From contig NZ_AP018292.1 in NCBI RefSeq assembly GCF_002368415.1, forward strand, positions 186,001 to 250,000: a stretch of DNA of 64,000 nt. The letters run 5' to 3'. This stretch comes from Calothrix sp. NIES-4105. GTDB lineage: Bacteria > Cyanobacteriota > Cyanobacteriia > Cyanobacteriales > Nostocaceae. How positions within the stretch are numbered: the first letter of the stretch is position 1; each line of letters starts with the position of its first letter. A program made the translations under genes and the position numbers. Below, piece after piece: positions 1 through 8,799 of this stretch. The notes beneath the pieces are model-generated. The model had not been told where the DNA came from and did no database searches. It worked only from the letters and a program-made list of their open reading frames with translations.

Positions 1-1134
1 ATTGGGATGAATTGTATCGTTGACTTTGTGACTCAACGGCGCCTCAAAACTATCTTTCTTCAAGGACTCCAGAGCTTGCTCCAATTCAGCAACACGTTGT
101 TCTAATTGTTGATTCTTAGCTTGCTTTGAACGTATTGCAACTAACTCTTGTTCTTTTACTGAAAGTTGTTGACGTAATTCTTGGTTGGCTTTTTCTAATG
201 AGAGCGCGCGTTGTTCATAAGATTTAATTGTGGACAGAGCTGCTTTTTCTCCTGCTTCTTGAGCTTTAACAGTTTCTCCAAGCATTTCTTCTTTAAAATC
301 TCGTTTGAAAGCATCAAGCCTTTTTTGTACCTCCTGCTCCACTTCCTCAATAGTAAACAAACGTTCGGATTTTGACTTATTCTTTACAACTATTTTTGGT
401 TCCGGCGCCAATTGTTCTGGCTTAAACAACATACTAGCTACTCCGCCATTCGTGGCAGTGTAGTCTAAAAGAACCCAAAAATTGTTACCATCTCTCTCTT
501 TAATTTCTCCAGTAGAACCATTGTATGCATCGTTAGTCTTAACTATTATTCTCATTCCCGGCGCCAGTTCTGCGGGATTAACTTCTTCGGTTGAAGTAGT
601 TTTGGTTGTGAGTGCATTATTGTTCTTTATCTTGAAACCAGATAAAGTGGTAGCCGCGCGCTTGACTTGTGCAGCAGTTTTCTTACCACCGTTTATTACG
701 GATTCTAGAAACTTATCAGCAACCTTACTTAGCTGAACTAATGCACTAACACTCCATTTTTGTACTTTTGAGCGGATAGATTCTTGGCGAATTGGTTGTA
801 AACCATCAAACCAGCCAGCAATTTCCATTGAGCTTTTAGCCAGATACTGACTGGCGCCGAAATCTTCGCACTTTATCCACTGCTCGAATACTTTCTTCCC
901 GTCTGGTAAGAATGCAACGCAATCGTTGTAAAGTTCTCGCAACATTCGACCAATTCCGAGTAACCCATCTAAGGTGGCGCCTATAAATCCGAAAAAACTG
1001 CCAAGCGTGCTTTTGGCTCTGTTTTTTAGGTCGAGATTCTCAAAACGATCGTAATTAAAACTATAGTTCAAAACAACTGGTGTAGATGGTGTATTTGAAC
1101 TAGCAGTGCGAAAGCCCTGGTTTTGTGTAACCAT
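1..1134 (-). CDS. Hypothetical coiled-coil protein with KOW-like segment (C-terminus outside window)
   Basis: Open from an ATG at 1134 to the first base of the window with no stop (378 codons visible), so the C-terminus is missing. The protein starts MVTQNQGFRTASS. A Gly- and Phe-rich segment lies near residues 40-65 and a Lys-rich linker near 150-175. A KOW/SH3-like stretch follows around 190-245 (ELAPGMRIIVKTND...). From about residue 265 to the edge there is a Lys/Glu/Gln-rich heptad region that looks like a long coiled coil. I do not recognise the family. A DNA- or membrane-associated structural role would fit the coiled coil, but that is inference. It is divergent from the XRE gene at 1306. 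Confidence 0.75.
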   Translation of the reverse strand, partial: MVTQNQGFRTASSNTPSTPVVLNYSFNYDRFENLDLKNRAKSTLGSFFGFIGATLDGLLGIGRMLRELYNDCVAFLPDGKKVFEQWIKCEDFGASQYLAKSSMEIAGWFDGLQPIRQESIRSKVQKWSVSALVQLSKVADKFLESVINGGKKTAAQVKRAATTLSGFKIKNNNALTTKTTSTEEVNPAELAPGMRIIVKTNDAYNGSTGEIKERDGNNFWVLLDYTATNGGVASMLFKPEQLAPEPKIVVKNKSKSERLFTIEEVEQEVQKRLDAFKRDFKEEMLGETVKAQEAGEKAALSTIKSYEQRALSLEKANQELRQQLSVKEQELVAIRSKQAKNQQLEQRVAELEQALESLKKDSFEAPLSHKVNDTIHPN

Positions 1135-1156
1135 AGTAGTTGCTTTTTTATACTTG

Positions 1157-1196
1157 GGCGCCTGTTTAAGACCTTTTGGGGAATGCAGCAGGCGCC
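1157..1196. repeat. Hairpin from two GGCGCC palindromes in the divergent intergenic region
   Basis: GGCGCCTG at 1157-1164 can pair with CAGGCGCC at 1189-1196 over a 24-base loop. It lies between two divergent genes, so it is not an obvious terminator. It may affect transcription from either promoter. The remaining 110 bases up to 1305 show no other clear element. Confidence 0.4.
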
Positions 1197-1305
1197 TTGT
1201 TTCTTTTGCTTAGGAATATTATAACGATTAATCGACTGATGGAATGATTCATTAATCAAAATTAATGTTAATCTGGTAATCGACAATAGGAACGTAGGAT
1301 GTATT

Positions 1306-1599
1306 ATGACCGCAATAATAATGAGTGCCCCCGTTCCACCCAAATTCACTAAAAGAGACGAAAGAAAGGCTGTGCAACAATCAACGGTTAAAATTCACTG
1401 CCGTCTACAAGACCTTATAGATGCTCAAGGCATGACCAGAACGGCATTATCTCAAGCTACTGGTTTAACCAGTGCAGCTATTAGGGGATTATGTGAAAAC
1501 ACTGCTAAACGTTATGATGCCGATACTATAGCCGCTTTATGTGACTTTTTTGGGTGCGACATGAATACCCTGTTTGAAGTTGTGCCAAGGGAGAAGTAA
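1306..1599 (+). CDS. XRE/Cro-family helix-turn-helix regulator
   Basis: 97 residues. A Cro/CI-type HTH occupies about residues 33-90: LQDLIDAQGMTRTALSQATG followed by a recognition-helix region ending in FFGCDMNTLF. This matches the short Cro/CI-like HTH_26 regulators. Known members bind DNA as dimers, often autoregulating. The first 30 residues are a variable Lys-rich arm. Another ATG lies at 1321, so the start is not certain. It is followed closely by a second tiny HTH gene at 1684. The target is unknown; repression of its own divergent region is inference. Confidence 0.8.
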   Translation: MTAIIMSAPVPPKFTKRDERKAVQQSTVKIHCRLQDLIDAQGMTRTALSQATGLTSAAIRGLCENTAKRYDADTIAALCDFFGCDMNTLFEVVPREK

Positions 1600-1683
1600 T
1601 AGATGGCGCCTTCAGTAATCTGGCAGCACTAGCAATTACAATCGCAGTTTAATGTATAAATTAATGCTTAAATAATGAATTAT

Positions 1684-1815
1684 ATGCGGATAAAATGGCG
1701 CCTTGCAGTATTGATGGCTGATAGGGAAATTAACTACAAGGAACTTGCATCACTTACCGGAATGCATCACGTCACTACTAGTAGGCATAAAAATATGAAA
1801 ATTATGCCGGAGTGA
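1684..1815 (+). CDS. Very short Cro/CI-type HTH protein, possibly truncated
   Basis: A 43-residue frame beginning MRIKWRLAVLMADREINYKE and ending KIMPE. It resembles the N-terminal two to three helices of cyanobacterial Cro/CI-type HTH proteins (WRLAVLMA..., KELASLTG), which normally run 65-80 residues. The C-terminal helices are absent, so this is either a minimal DNA-binding peptide or a truncated gene. No strong ribosome binding site is visible. It lies between the XRE gene and the methyltransferase, on the same strand as both. Confidence 0.5.
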   Translation: MRIKWRLAVLMADREINYKELASLTGMHHVTTSRHKNMKIMPE

Positions 1816-1869
1816 ATTGTTTTGGGTCAGTGTTACAATTACTAAAACATAACAACAAAGGGATGATTC

Positions 1870-2676
1870 ATGGGAGAAGACAAGGGATACGCACTAGCTA
1901 CTGGAGAGTCAGGAGCATATCGCTTGCAAATTCTTAATGCAATCCACCAGCCGTATACAGAGTTTTTAATGCAACGAGTAGGATTAAAAGAAGGAATGCG
2001 TGTAGCCGATATTGGCTGCGGCACAGGAAATGTTTCTTTTATGATGGCTTCTATTGTTGGACAAAGTGGTTCAGTATCTGGTGTAGATATGAGTGAGGCA
2101 CAGCTAGATATCGCGCGCTCCCAAGTCGCAGTTCTCAACCTTAAAAATGTAGAATTTACTTGTGGCAGCGCCTATGATACTAAGTTACCTAAAGAATTTT
2201 TTGATATAGTTTACTGTCGTTTTTTGTTGATGCATCTCCATCACCCTGTCAATGCACTCGTTGAAATGCGCTCGCTTCTCAAACCTGGTGGGTTGCTTGT
2301 GTGTGAGGAAGCAGATTTTAGCACCGCTTTTTGTGAACCATCTTTTTCAGCCCATGACCGTTGTTATGAAATGCTTATTGCCCTTGCATTAGAAAGAGGT
2401 AGCAACTTTTGCATGGGTACTATACTCTACCAGCATTTCCAAGATGCTGGGTTTAGCACAAGAGAAATGTCTTTTGTACAGCCTGTTGCAATACGTCCTG
2501 AAAGCAAGCGTCTTGTAGATTTGTCAATGAAGGAAGCTTTATCGGCTGTAATTGAGGCTGGGCTGGCAACACCAGAAGAAATGAAGCAAACGATTACTCA
2601 ATTAAAAGTACTTGCAAGTGACGAAACCACAATATTTGGTATTGCCCGTGTCACTCAAATTTGGGCACGTAAATAG
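1870..2676 (+). CDS. Class I SAM-dependent methyltransferase
   Basis: 268 residues, the usual length of UbiE/Methyltransf_11-type enzymes. Motif I is clear (VADIGCGTGNVSF, about residues 47-60), followed by the acidic end of strand 2 (GVDMSEAQLDIAR) and a post-motif region (FDIVYCRFLLMHLHHPV). It should transfer a methyl group from S-adenosylmethionine to a small molecule; the C-terminal half that sets the substrate gives no hint. A GGGATGATTC stretch precedes the ATG. It contains no GGCGCC, unlike most neighbouring DNA, which may point to later acquisition. Confidence 0.85.
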   Translation: MGEDKGYALATGESGAYRLQILNAIHQPYTEFLMQRVGLKEGMRVADIGCGTGNVSFMMASIVGQSGSVSGVDMSEAQLDIARSQVAVLNLKNVEFTCGSAYDTKLPKEFFDIVYCRFLLMHLHHPVNALVEMRSLLKPGGLLVCEEADFSTAFCEPSFSAHDRCYEMLIALALERGSNFCMGTILYQHFQDAGFSTREMSFVQPVAIRPESKRLVDLSMKEALSAVIEAGLATPEEMKQTITQLKVLASDETTIFGIARVTQIWARK

Positions 2677-2685
2677 GCTTGAAGT

Positions 2686-2922
2686 TTATTTGTACGCTTT
2701 GTTTAGACTTGTTCCGCGCGCCACGGATTTATCTTTCCATAATGACACTCTACAGTGACCGCTTATATTCATATGATTTAGAGTTTTAAAGATTGAATCA
2801 AAAAACATTCCCCTATTCAAACGGAGTTGTTCATCACTCAAGTCATCACAAATCGAGAAAAGGTTTTCGTTCTGCCACTTGTTATATGAAGCCATTGTTT
2901 CTAAAAAATTTGAAGTAATCAT
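2686..2922 (-). pseudogene. Truncated DinB-family protein
   Basis: 78 residues matching only the N-terminal part of DinB/YfiT-type four-helix proteins (usually about 160-170 residues): MASYNKWQNENLFSICDDLS, then an Arg-Gly-Phe-Phe segment and TLNHMNISGH, which carries the first metal-ligand-like His. The frame ends 10 bases from the 3' end of the convergent methyltransferase, where the rest of the domain should lie. This suggests a deletion when the methyltransferase segment arrived. It probably cannot fold as a complete DinB domain. Confidence 0.7.
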
Positions 2923-3246
2923 AATTCTTGTTTCATGAATACTTCACTATACTAACTGTTTTAACAAGAAACGGCGCCTTTAATCTAGTTTACACTTCAA
3001 CAAGTAAATATGTATTATGTTAGTTTGATATTGAAATGTCTGGTCACGAGGCGCCGTCTGGTTTGTGGAAGTTTTGGTAATTAAGTCTTAGCAAGCAGTA
3101 CCAGAAATTATAGGCGCCAGTTTTTGTATTGTGGTTCATTACTTTAAGTACGTGATTATTCTAAAAGTATTGGCGCCCAATATACAGTGCAGAATTTTAA
3201 CTAGTATAATTCTTTAGTTCTAATAAACACTTAGGATACAAGTATT
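2923..3246. other. Intergenic, no gene seen
   Basis: AT-rich DNA with GGCGCC motifs near 2974, 3051, 3113 and 3172. I find no convincing coding frame or hairpin terminator. Confidence 0.5.
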
Positions 3247-3659
3247 ATGAAATACGCACACTTAGTAATTGCAAGTGCGGCACTTTTCTTGGTTACTGTG
3301 CCAAATTCCGCGCGAATTCAGATGAAGTATGGAATAGCGATTATGGTAAAGTCGTTTACCAAAGTGATAGAGGTAAAACAACTATTTGGACTTATCCAAC
3401 AGGCGCCATTTTTATTGAAGGGCTGGCAGGAATTTTTAGCAATCGTGGAATTTATCACGGTTACTGGGTTGGGAAATCTAATGTTAAATGCGATACAGCT
3501 AGAGAAAATGCTTCTGGTAAATTAAGTAACACTTGGGGAAGATTTTCGATTCATTTCACAGTGCCTAATTTTCCTATGCCTTGGGAAGCAAAGTGGAGTT
3601 ACTGCGAAGCTGAACCAACTTTTTCGTGGAATGGAACTCCTGTCACAACAGTTCCTTAA
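3247..3659 (+). pseudogene. Frameshifted small secreted protein
   Basis: Frame 1 from ATG 3247 gives a clear signal peptide (MKYAHLVIASAALFLVTVPN, then SA). After GCGCG at 3309 the sensible frame shifts: it reads NSDEVWNSDYGKVVYQSD, continues through WTYPTGAIFIEG and HFTVPNFPMPWEAKWSYCEA, and stops at 3659. Removing one CG dinucleotide restores a single frame of about 137 codons with cleavage after the Ala. The mature protein would be small, Trp- and Tyr-rich and have two Cys. Family unknown. This is either a true frameshift in a CG tract or an assembly error there. Confidence 0.6.
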
Positions 3660-3806
3660 GTCAGTTCATGGTCAACAGGCGCCATCTTAACCAGTTGTAG
3701 CAGGGCGCCTTTGACCTGTAAATATCGCGCTGACTTTGAGTACTTGGGTATTTATAAATATCGGCGCCAAGCAAAGCATGATAAAATATAAATAAAATTA
3801 ATATAA

Positions 3807-3977
3807 ATGGTTAAACTCAAAAATAATATTTATCGCGGATATGTAATAAAAAAAATTGGTTGCGGTAAAAAAGTAGTATTTACAGCAGTTATTCACAGAA
3901 AAGAATGGGCTACCATGATTGAATCTGATTTGAAAAAAAAGATTGATGCTCAGATTGATGAAGGAATAGAGTCATAG
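3807..3977 (+). CDS. Small basic hypothetical protein (56 aa)
   Basis: ATG 3807 to TAG 3977 reads MVKLKNNIYRGYVIKKIGCG, then a hydrophobic strand (KKVVFTAVIHRKEW) and an amphipathic C-terminal helix (MIESDLKKKIDAQIDE). The strand-strand-helix pattern and Lys content look like a genuine small protein, but I recognise no family. It stands alone between the broken secreted gene and the HEAT-like pseudogene. Confidence 0.45.
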   Translation: MVKLKNNIYRGYVIKKIGCGKKVVFTAVIHRKEWATMIESDLKKKIDAQIDEGIES

Positions 3978-4171
3978 CGAATAGGCAACTTGTGATTTGA
4001 TGTAGGAATGTGGCGCCTAAATACTTGTTTGCGTAATTACTAAATCTTTGTTAGCGCGCCTCTAGATTTTCTTTTTCTTTCTTTGACTAGAAGCATACTT
4101 ATGAACGTTGATTTTTCTTGGATAAGAGATAGGAGCGCCGAGTAATTCAACATTGCTGTGGAGAAGCTAAT

Positions 4172-4841
4172 TTAATTATCAAGGTAAACTTCTTCCCATG
4201 TTTTTAATCGTAAGCCTACTTGGACATCATTCCAATTACCCATAAGTAAAGTATCTACTTTGCGCCTACTAAAAGCTTTTTTAATAACAGAAAGCGACTC
4301 AACTGCTTTTAATTTAACAAGTTCGTCAACTAAAATAGCATTAAACTCTTGCCCATTAACCGCAAATGACTCTAATTGCTGTGTTAAAACACTAACGCAT
4401 TTGTCCCGCAAATCTGGATAATTCTCAGCAAGATAAAAAAAGCATGAAGCCGCAGCAAAGCGCTGGTAATCTTCGCGGGAACTATCAGCAATATATTTTG
4501 TAAGTGGAGGAATAGCATCACCCCCAATTAAGCCAAGAGCTTTGGGTAAATCAAAATTATTCCAATCATCTACAACATCATGGAATAAAGCGATTAGTGG
4601 TTCAATTGCTTCTGTTGCACGCAGTTGACCAAGCGCGCCATGCATGAACGGGCGCCCAAACTTCAAGAGTATCTAGGTATGTAAGATGTAATTCTTTATT
4701 AATCGCTAAACGGATTAAGTCTGGAATATGCTCCTTCCCAAAACCAAATTCCTCTATGTAGTTGGGAAATTCTGATAATTTACTACAGTCAGCGTAGGCA
4801 AGTAACTTATCTACGGGAGGTTTGTAGGTTTCGGAAGCCAT
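4172..4841 (-). pseudogene. Frameshifted HEAT/PBS-lyase-like repeat protein (DUF1186-like)
   Basis: Two overlapping minus frames make one protein. The N-terminal part (start at 4841, MASETYKPPVDKLLAYADCS) reads into LDTLEVWAPVHAWRA; the C-terminal part reads ALGQLRATEAIEPLIALF and continues as helical repeats to 4172. The break falls in the GCGCGC tract at 4633-4638, and adding one CG pair joins the frames (HAWRALGQLRA). The repeat ALGQLRATEAIEPLI is typical of PBS-lyase/HEAT scaffolds. Full length would be about 223 residues. It is an inactivated gene unless the break is a sequencing error. Confidence 0.65.
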
Positions 4842-5023
4842 AGGTTTTTGACGTGAGTGAGTTATTACTACTATCACAAACTGGCGCCGACTACAAATGA
4901 TGGTTCACCGAACGGCGCCCTTCCTATAATCACATACAGGTGCCGACACTTAGAAATATTTACAAACGACAGGTGCCACTATCACAGACACACCCTAGTA
5001 CTGTCGTTTATTCATGCCATACA

Positions 5024-5314
5024 TTAGCCGGCTCTTCTTGCGCTTGCTGCTAATTCATGCAAAATCTGCCAAGTTTTTGGTCCAACAATTCCATCCACAT
5101 TCAAATGGTTCTCGCGTTGGAAAATTTTGACCTCAGCTTCGGTTTTCAAACCAAAATCACCATCAACTGTTAATGCAGGACGACTACCAATGTCACCGTC
5201 AACTTTATTTTTACCAAAACCAAAGCGCACAATATTCAGATCATCTTGCAGATGCTTGACATCATCACCTTTGTCGTGGAGCTTTAATATACGGTCTTGA
5301 GTTTCTACTGGCAT
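5024..5314 (-). CDS. Peptidoglycan-binding domain protein
   Basis: 96 residues that are essentially one PG_binding_1 domain: LKLHDKGDDVKHLQDDLN at the start, LTVDGDFGLKTEAEVKIFQR in the middle and VDGIVGPKTWQILHEL at the end. This fold binds cell-wall murein and is usually attached to a hydrolase, but here it stands alone with no signal peptide. AAGGAAA lies a few bases before the ATG. It could be a detached targeting module or a partner for another secreted enzyme. The substrate follows from the family; its role alone is unknown. Confidence 0.85.
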   Translation of the reverse strand: MPVETQDRILKLHDKGDDVKHLQDDLNIVRFGFGKNKVDGDIGSRPALTVDGDFGLKTEAEVKIFQRENHLNVDGIVGPKTWQILHELAASARRAG

Positions 5315-5683
5315 AACTTTTCCTTACTAATGTTTTTGTGTACCAATCTGTTAGTTCTATTGGTTCTACAAGTTAGATTACTAGTCTTTCGGAAAAATGT
5401 ATATAAATTTACTTAATAAGAAGTTTTCCCCCACTATGAAGTTTTCCCTTTATGGTAGTGAGTAGCGCCACCTCCCATCATTAGTGTCAATTCTTCTCTA
5501 GCTTGGTCGCGGCAGTATGTTGTCATATATCCCTATATAGTTTTTAACTGAGAATGATTATTCTATACAGTTAGGATACCCACGACTAAAACGAAACTAA
5601 CGTCCAGTAACGCCTGCATAAGTTGATTTTTACGCGCGTGGATTATTTAAGAAGGTTTCAAATCATTTTTATGAGAGTTTGTC
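5315..5683. other. Intergenic region upstream of the cupin gene
   Basis: No coding frame is supported. It holds a weak Fur-box-like dyad at 5549-5565 (TGAGAATGATTATTCTA), about 120 bases before the cupin start, and a direct repeat of GAAGTTTTCCC near 5421 and 5438. Metal-dependent regulation of the cupin gene is possible, but the dyad is a poor match. Confidence 0.3.
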
Positions 5684-6139
5684 ATGCTAGAAAAAGCAGT
5701 ATCCAATCATGATTCCTATAGTCAACTTGATCAAAAGCCAAAAGAGCTAATTATTATCCGTCCCGATGCAGAAACGCTGAACAGCCAAAATCTGCCTAAT
5801 TTTGTTGGTATTTGTGCTAATACAACAGGCGCTCTTAGTATTGCAATGTATCTAGCAATTATTCCTCCAGGTGGAATTGCCGAACCACACTACCACCCAG
5901 AACACGAAACAGCTATTTACTTGTTAAAGGGTCAAGTTGAAATCCGTTATGGGGAAGGACTCAAGCAATGCCAAGTGTGTGAAACTGGGGATTTTATTTT
6001 TACTCCCCCTGGTGTTCCTCATCAACCACGGAATTTAAGTGCAACAGAACCAGTTTATGTACTAGCTGCTCGAAATGACGCAGATCAAGAAGAGAAAGTT
6101 GTACCCTGTGACCCAACGTTGTCAAGTCAGTTTTGTTAA
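5684..6139 (+). CDS. Cupin-domain protein
   Basis: 151 residues, a single small beta-barrel cupin. Cupin motif 1 is seen as PPGGIAEPHYHPEHETAIYL with its metal-binding His pair and Glu, followed by LLKGQVEIRYGEG. Motif 2 is GDFIFTPPGVPHQPRN with the last His ligand. Such proteins bind a metal and act as oxygenases, isomerases or sensors; the substrate is not visible here. The gene has no GGCGCC and stands alone on the plus strand. Confidence 0.85.
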   Translation: MLEKAVSNHDSYSQLDQKPKELIIIRPDAETLNSQNLPNFVGICANTTGALSIAMYLAIIPPGGIAEPHYHPEHETAIYLLKGQVEIRYGEGLKQCQVCETGDFIFTPPGVPHQPRNLSATEPVYVLAARNDADQEEKVVPCDPTLSSQFC

Positions 6140-6307
6140 AGTATTTTACCCTGAAATTATCAGTTCTCTGCATAAGTTGAATTTACATAAATCTATTAAC
6201 CATCAACAAGTAAAAACAATCTTGACCTTCGATAAAATCAACAACTGAAGTTTTACATGAATTCCAGGTGTAAGAATATATCAGCAATATAACATTATTA
6301 ACTACAA

Positions 6308-6757
6308 ATGAAACTTAATATTATGAAGAACAAAGTCATCGCAGCTACACTAGCTTTAAGCACATTCTTGATTGGAACATTTGCCTTTGCTGGTTCGAGT
6401 AATGCTCTAAACTCCAGTCCACAAGAATCTTATGTAGATCGAGCGGGACATCGCGATAGTTTTAGCGGTTCGACAGTACGGAGAGAAAACAATTCGGGAC
6501 AGAACGCTGAATACATTCAACTCATCGCTATACTAGCTTTAAGCGGATTCTTCATTGGAGCATTGGCCTATGTTAGTTCGAGTAATGCTCTAAACTTTAA
6601 TCAACAAGAATCTTTTGCCTATCAAGCGGGACATCGCGATGGTTTTAGCGGTTCAACAGCACATCCAGAAAACTATCCGGGACAGGAAACTGAATATATG
6701 CGAGGTCATCGGAAGGGTTGGCATGATGGACAAGGACAACCAAGAACGACGTTTTAG
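6308..6757 (+). CDS. Secreted protein made of an internal 61-residue duplication
   Basis: 149 residues. The N-terminus is a signal peptide (MKNKVIAATLALSTFLIGTF from the internal ATG at 6323). The segment from the signal region through SSNALNSSPQESY and AGHRDSFSGSTV is repeated as ILALSGFFIGALAYVSSSNA, QQESFAYQAGHRDGFSGSTA. The DNA repeat period is 183 bp (TAGCTTT at 6351 and 6534). The copy includes the signal peptide, so the product now has an internal hydrophobic segment. The unit ends with a His/Gly-rich tail (RGHRKGWHDGQGQ). Function unknown. Confidence 0.7.
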   Translation: MKLNIMKNKVIAATLALSTFLIGTFAFAGSSNALNSSPQESYVDRAGHRDSFSGSTVRRENNSGQNAEYIQLIAILALSGFFIGALAYVSSSNALNFNQQESFAYQAGHRDGFSGSTAHPENYPGQETEYMRGHRKGWHDGQGQPRTTF

Positions 6758-6855
6758 CTTTTACTGGACTTTAAAATTGATAAACGGCGCCTATTTATAA
6801 GTACCTAGATGTTTAAGTCTCGCGCGTATTTATAAGATTGGCGCCATTAATGCTA

Positions 6856-7392
6856 TTAAGCAGCGATTTCGTCTTGATTTTCTTCCTCTGAAATTGCTGT
6901 TAACTTGATGTTCATTCTACCTATCTTGAGGGAAAATTCATCCCCTGGTTTTAAGCCCAATTGTTTTGTATAAGTAGAACCTATTAGCAAAGAGCCGTTA
7001 GACTGCACTGCAATTCGGTAGCTAGCACTACGTCCACGACTATTCTTGTCCGAGGGGGTATCAAATGATATCTCTTCTGCATCAAGTAGAGCATTGAGAA
7101 ATTTCATCATGTTAACTCGCTCTACGCCATCTTTGGTGACGCTATAGTATCCACAGGCTTTAGCTTTTTCTTCTTTACTGCTATTTGGCATTTCTTTAAC
7201 TTTATCAGTTAATGCCTTACCCTCTAGAACCTCAATTTTTTTAGCTTTTTTAGCTGGCGCCTCCTCAACTTTGGACTTAATTTGTTTTACTTTTTGGGAA
7301 AAAGGCGCCTCACTTTCTGAGGGTTTACTTGTGAGCGCTTTTTTAGCTGATGCCTTGGGTTCAGGGGACTTCGTTATCTTCTTTCTTGCCAT
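6856..7392 (-). CDS. cyAbrB-type transcription factor with basic N-terminal tail
   Basis: 178 residues. The C-terminal half is the cyanobacterial AbrB-like fold: a helical region (SKEEKAKACGYYSVTKDGVE) and the AbrB strand pair (IAVQSNGSLLIGSTYTKQLG, KPGDEFSLKIGR). Known cyAbrB proteins are DNA-binding regulators of carbon and nitrogen genes and behave partly like nucleoid proteins. Residues 1-75 are Lys/Ala/Pro/Ser-rich, like a histone H1 tail, and longer than in chromosomal cyAbrBs. That tail suggests non-specific DNA binding (inference). It would suit a plasmid- or island-borne silencer. Confidence 0.85.
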   Translation of the reverse strand: MARKKITKSPEPKASAKKALTSKPSESEAPFSQKVKQIKSKVEEAPAKKAKKIEVLEGKALTDKVKEMPNSSKEEKAKACGYYSVTKDGVERVNMMKFLNALLDAEEISFDTPSDKNSRGRSASYRIAVQSNGSLLIGSTYTKQLGLKPGDEFSLKIGRMNIKLTAISEEENQDEIAA

Positions 7393-7758
7393 ATTGACAC
7401 AGTTTAGTTAAGAAATTATTGAGAATAGTCACGGAATTACTTTATTGTATAGAGGATATTTACTTTGTACCAATAATTATTTACTCGCTCGTGGTGCCTG
7501 TTTTTTTGTTGATGTAATCAGGAATACCAATAATTTCGTAGTTGGCAAGAATGCCTTCGTTTAGATGCGGCGCCTGCTATGGAAGTCAGAAAGTACTTTG
7601 AGTGCAAGCTTGAATAGTTCGATATGAGGTAGTTAGTTTTTATAAAAACAGATAATTAGCTGTAACAATGGTACCTATCCATAAGTACTTAGATATTTAG
7701 GTATTTGAGTATTTATAAGATTGGCACCTACTTTACCAGCATAGGAACCTTACCGACA
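7393..7758. other. Intergenic, carries an AT-rich dispersed repeat
   Basis: No gene seen. Around 7680-7729 there is a copy of a repeat made of AAGTACTTAGATATTTAGGT-like units followed by TATTTATAAGATTGGCACC. Similar copies lie near 6800, 9649, 33477 and 59877. The terminal GGCACC corresponds to GGCGCC in other copies. Confidence 0.45.
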
Positions 7759-8415
7759 TTAGTCATCATCACCCGGCGCCCATCCATAGTTAGGAAAGTC
7801 GAAGCTACCAATCATGTCTAGGTACTGTCTAGTAGTTACAACAAATTCATCACTGTAAAATTCATCTAAATTATCATCTGTTTCGTTGTCATCAAAAAGA
7901 ATTTCATCTGCTACCTCCATAATAAAGCGTTCAATTAGCCATGACTTAGAAGAAGAGAAATCACGCTTTAATCCTAAATAAATTGCACCAAATGCAGCTT
8001 CAAACATTTCTGCAAAAAGGTTTTCTTGCTCGCTGATACTTTTGCCTTGCAAACTTTTACCCAATAAACAAAATTTATCTAAGCTTAATTGTTCTGCAAA
8101 CTCAGATAACTGAACTTTATCCACAAGTAATTGTTTGACTTGAGTTAATTCACCTTTTGCTAGCTTTGGATATTGTTCATATAAATAATCAGTAATAATG
8201 GCGCCAATTATGGCATCGCCTAAGTGAGCTAGGCGCCTGTACTCTTTTTCTTGTAAATCCTTTTTCTCTCTATCGATATTTGATTCATATAAATATGACG
8301 GATGCATCAAACTAATTTCTATCAGTTCTTTATCTAAACCTGATATGTCAAGAATCTTTAAAAATGCTTGAATCTCCTGCTCACGCTTACTACTAGGATT
8401 ATTAGGTAGTACCAT
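7759..8415 (-). CDS. RNase III-domain protein without dsRBD, catalytic residues altered
   Basis: 218 residues. Residues about 15-155 follow the RNase III fold: LIEISLMHPSYLYES, then RLAHLGDAIIGAIITDYLYE and AEMFEAAFGAIYLG. In active enzymes the signature is RLEFLGDA; here the first Glu is Ala (residue 63) while Asp67 remains. The second acidic pair is Glu136/Glu139 instead of Asp/Glu. No C-terminal double-stranded-RNA-binding domain follows, only an acidic tail. It could be a divergent or non-cleaving dsRNA-binding protein. Cyanobacteria often carry several RNase III homologues, but this one is probably not the housekeeping copy. Confidence 0.75.
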   Translation of the reverse strand: MVLPNNPSSKREQEIQAFLKILDISGLDKELIEISLMHPSYLYESNIDREKKDLQEKEYRRLAHLGDAIIGAIITDYLYEQYPKLAKGELTQVKQLLVDKVQLSEFAEQLSLDKFCLLGKSLQGKSISEQENLFAEMFEAAFGAIYLGLKRDFSSSKSWLIERFIMEVADEILFDDNETDDNLDEFYSDEFVVTTRQYLDMIGSFDFPNYGWAPGDDD

Positions 8416-8739
8416 TGTTTTAAAGGATTTCTATTTAAATTATGAATTATAAATTGCGCCTGAAAGCGAACCTAAGTGATTGAAGAGCGGGAACACAATT
8501 AGTATAAAAATATTATAACTAGCCTACACTAACATTAGTTACGAAGGGATGACTCTTTAATCCGGGAAAATACATAAAGTATGTATTGAAGTTCTGGAGT
8601 GGCGCCTGCTATAGAACAGCAATCAAGCTTCAATATTAAAGTAAATAAGTACTAATATATTGAGTAAACAGGCGCCTGCGAAAGTCTTATTATGAATTTT
8701 TATTTCAATAGATTTTATTAAAAAATCCTTACACTCGCT

Positions 8740-8795
8740 TTCGGGAAGTACAACGGTAAAACTTTAGTAGAAGTTTATGCAACTGACCGGGCATC
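8740..8795 (+). pseudogene. Remnant of a second copy of the SnoaL gene 3' end
   Basis: GGTAAAACTTTAGTAGAAGT followed by TTATGCAACTGACC at 8755-8788 nearly repeats 9362-9395, the 3' end of the next gene (KTLVEVYAT). The rest of the upstream copy is missing. A tandem duplication followed by deletion explains it. Confidence 0.6.
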
Positions 8796-8799
8796 TAGC

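Noticed and set aside
5549-5565. Strong Fur box before the cupin gene
   Set aside because: The dyad matches the Fur consensus only partly, so it is kept only as a low-confidence note.
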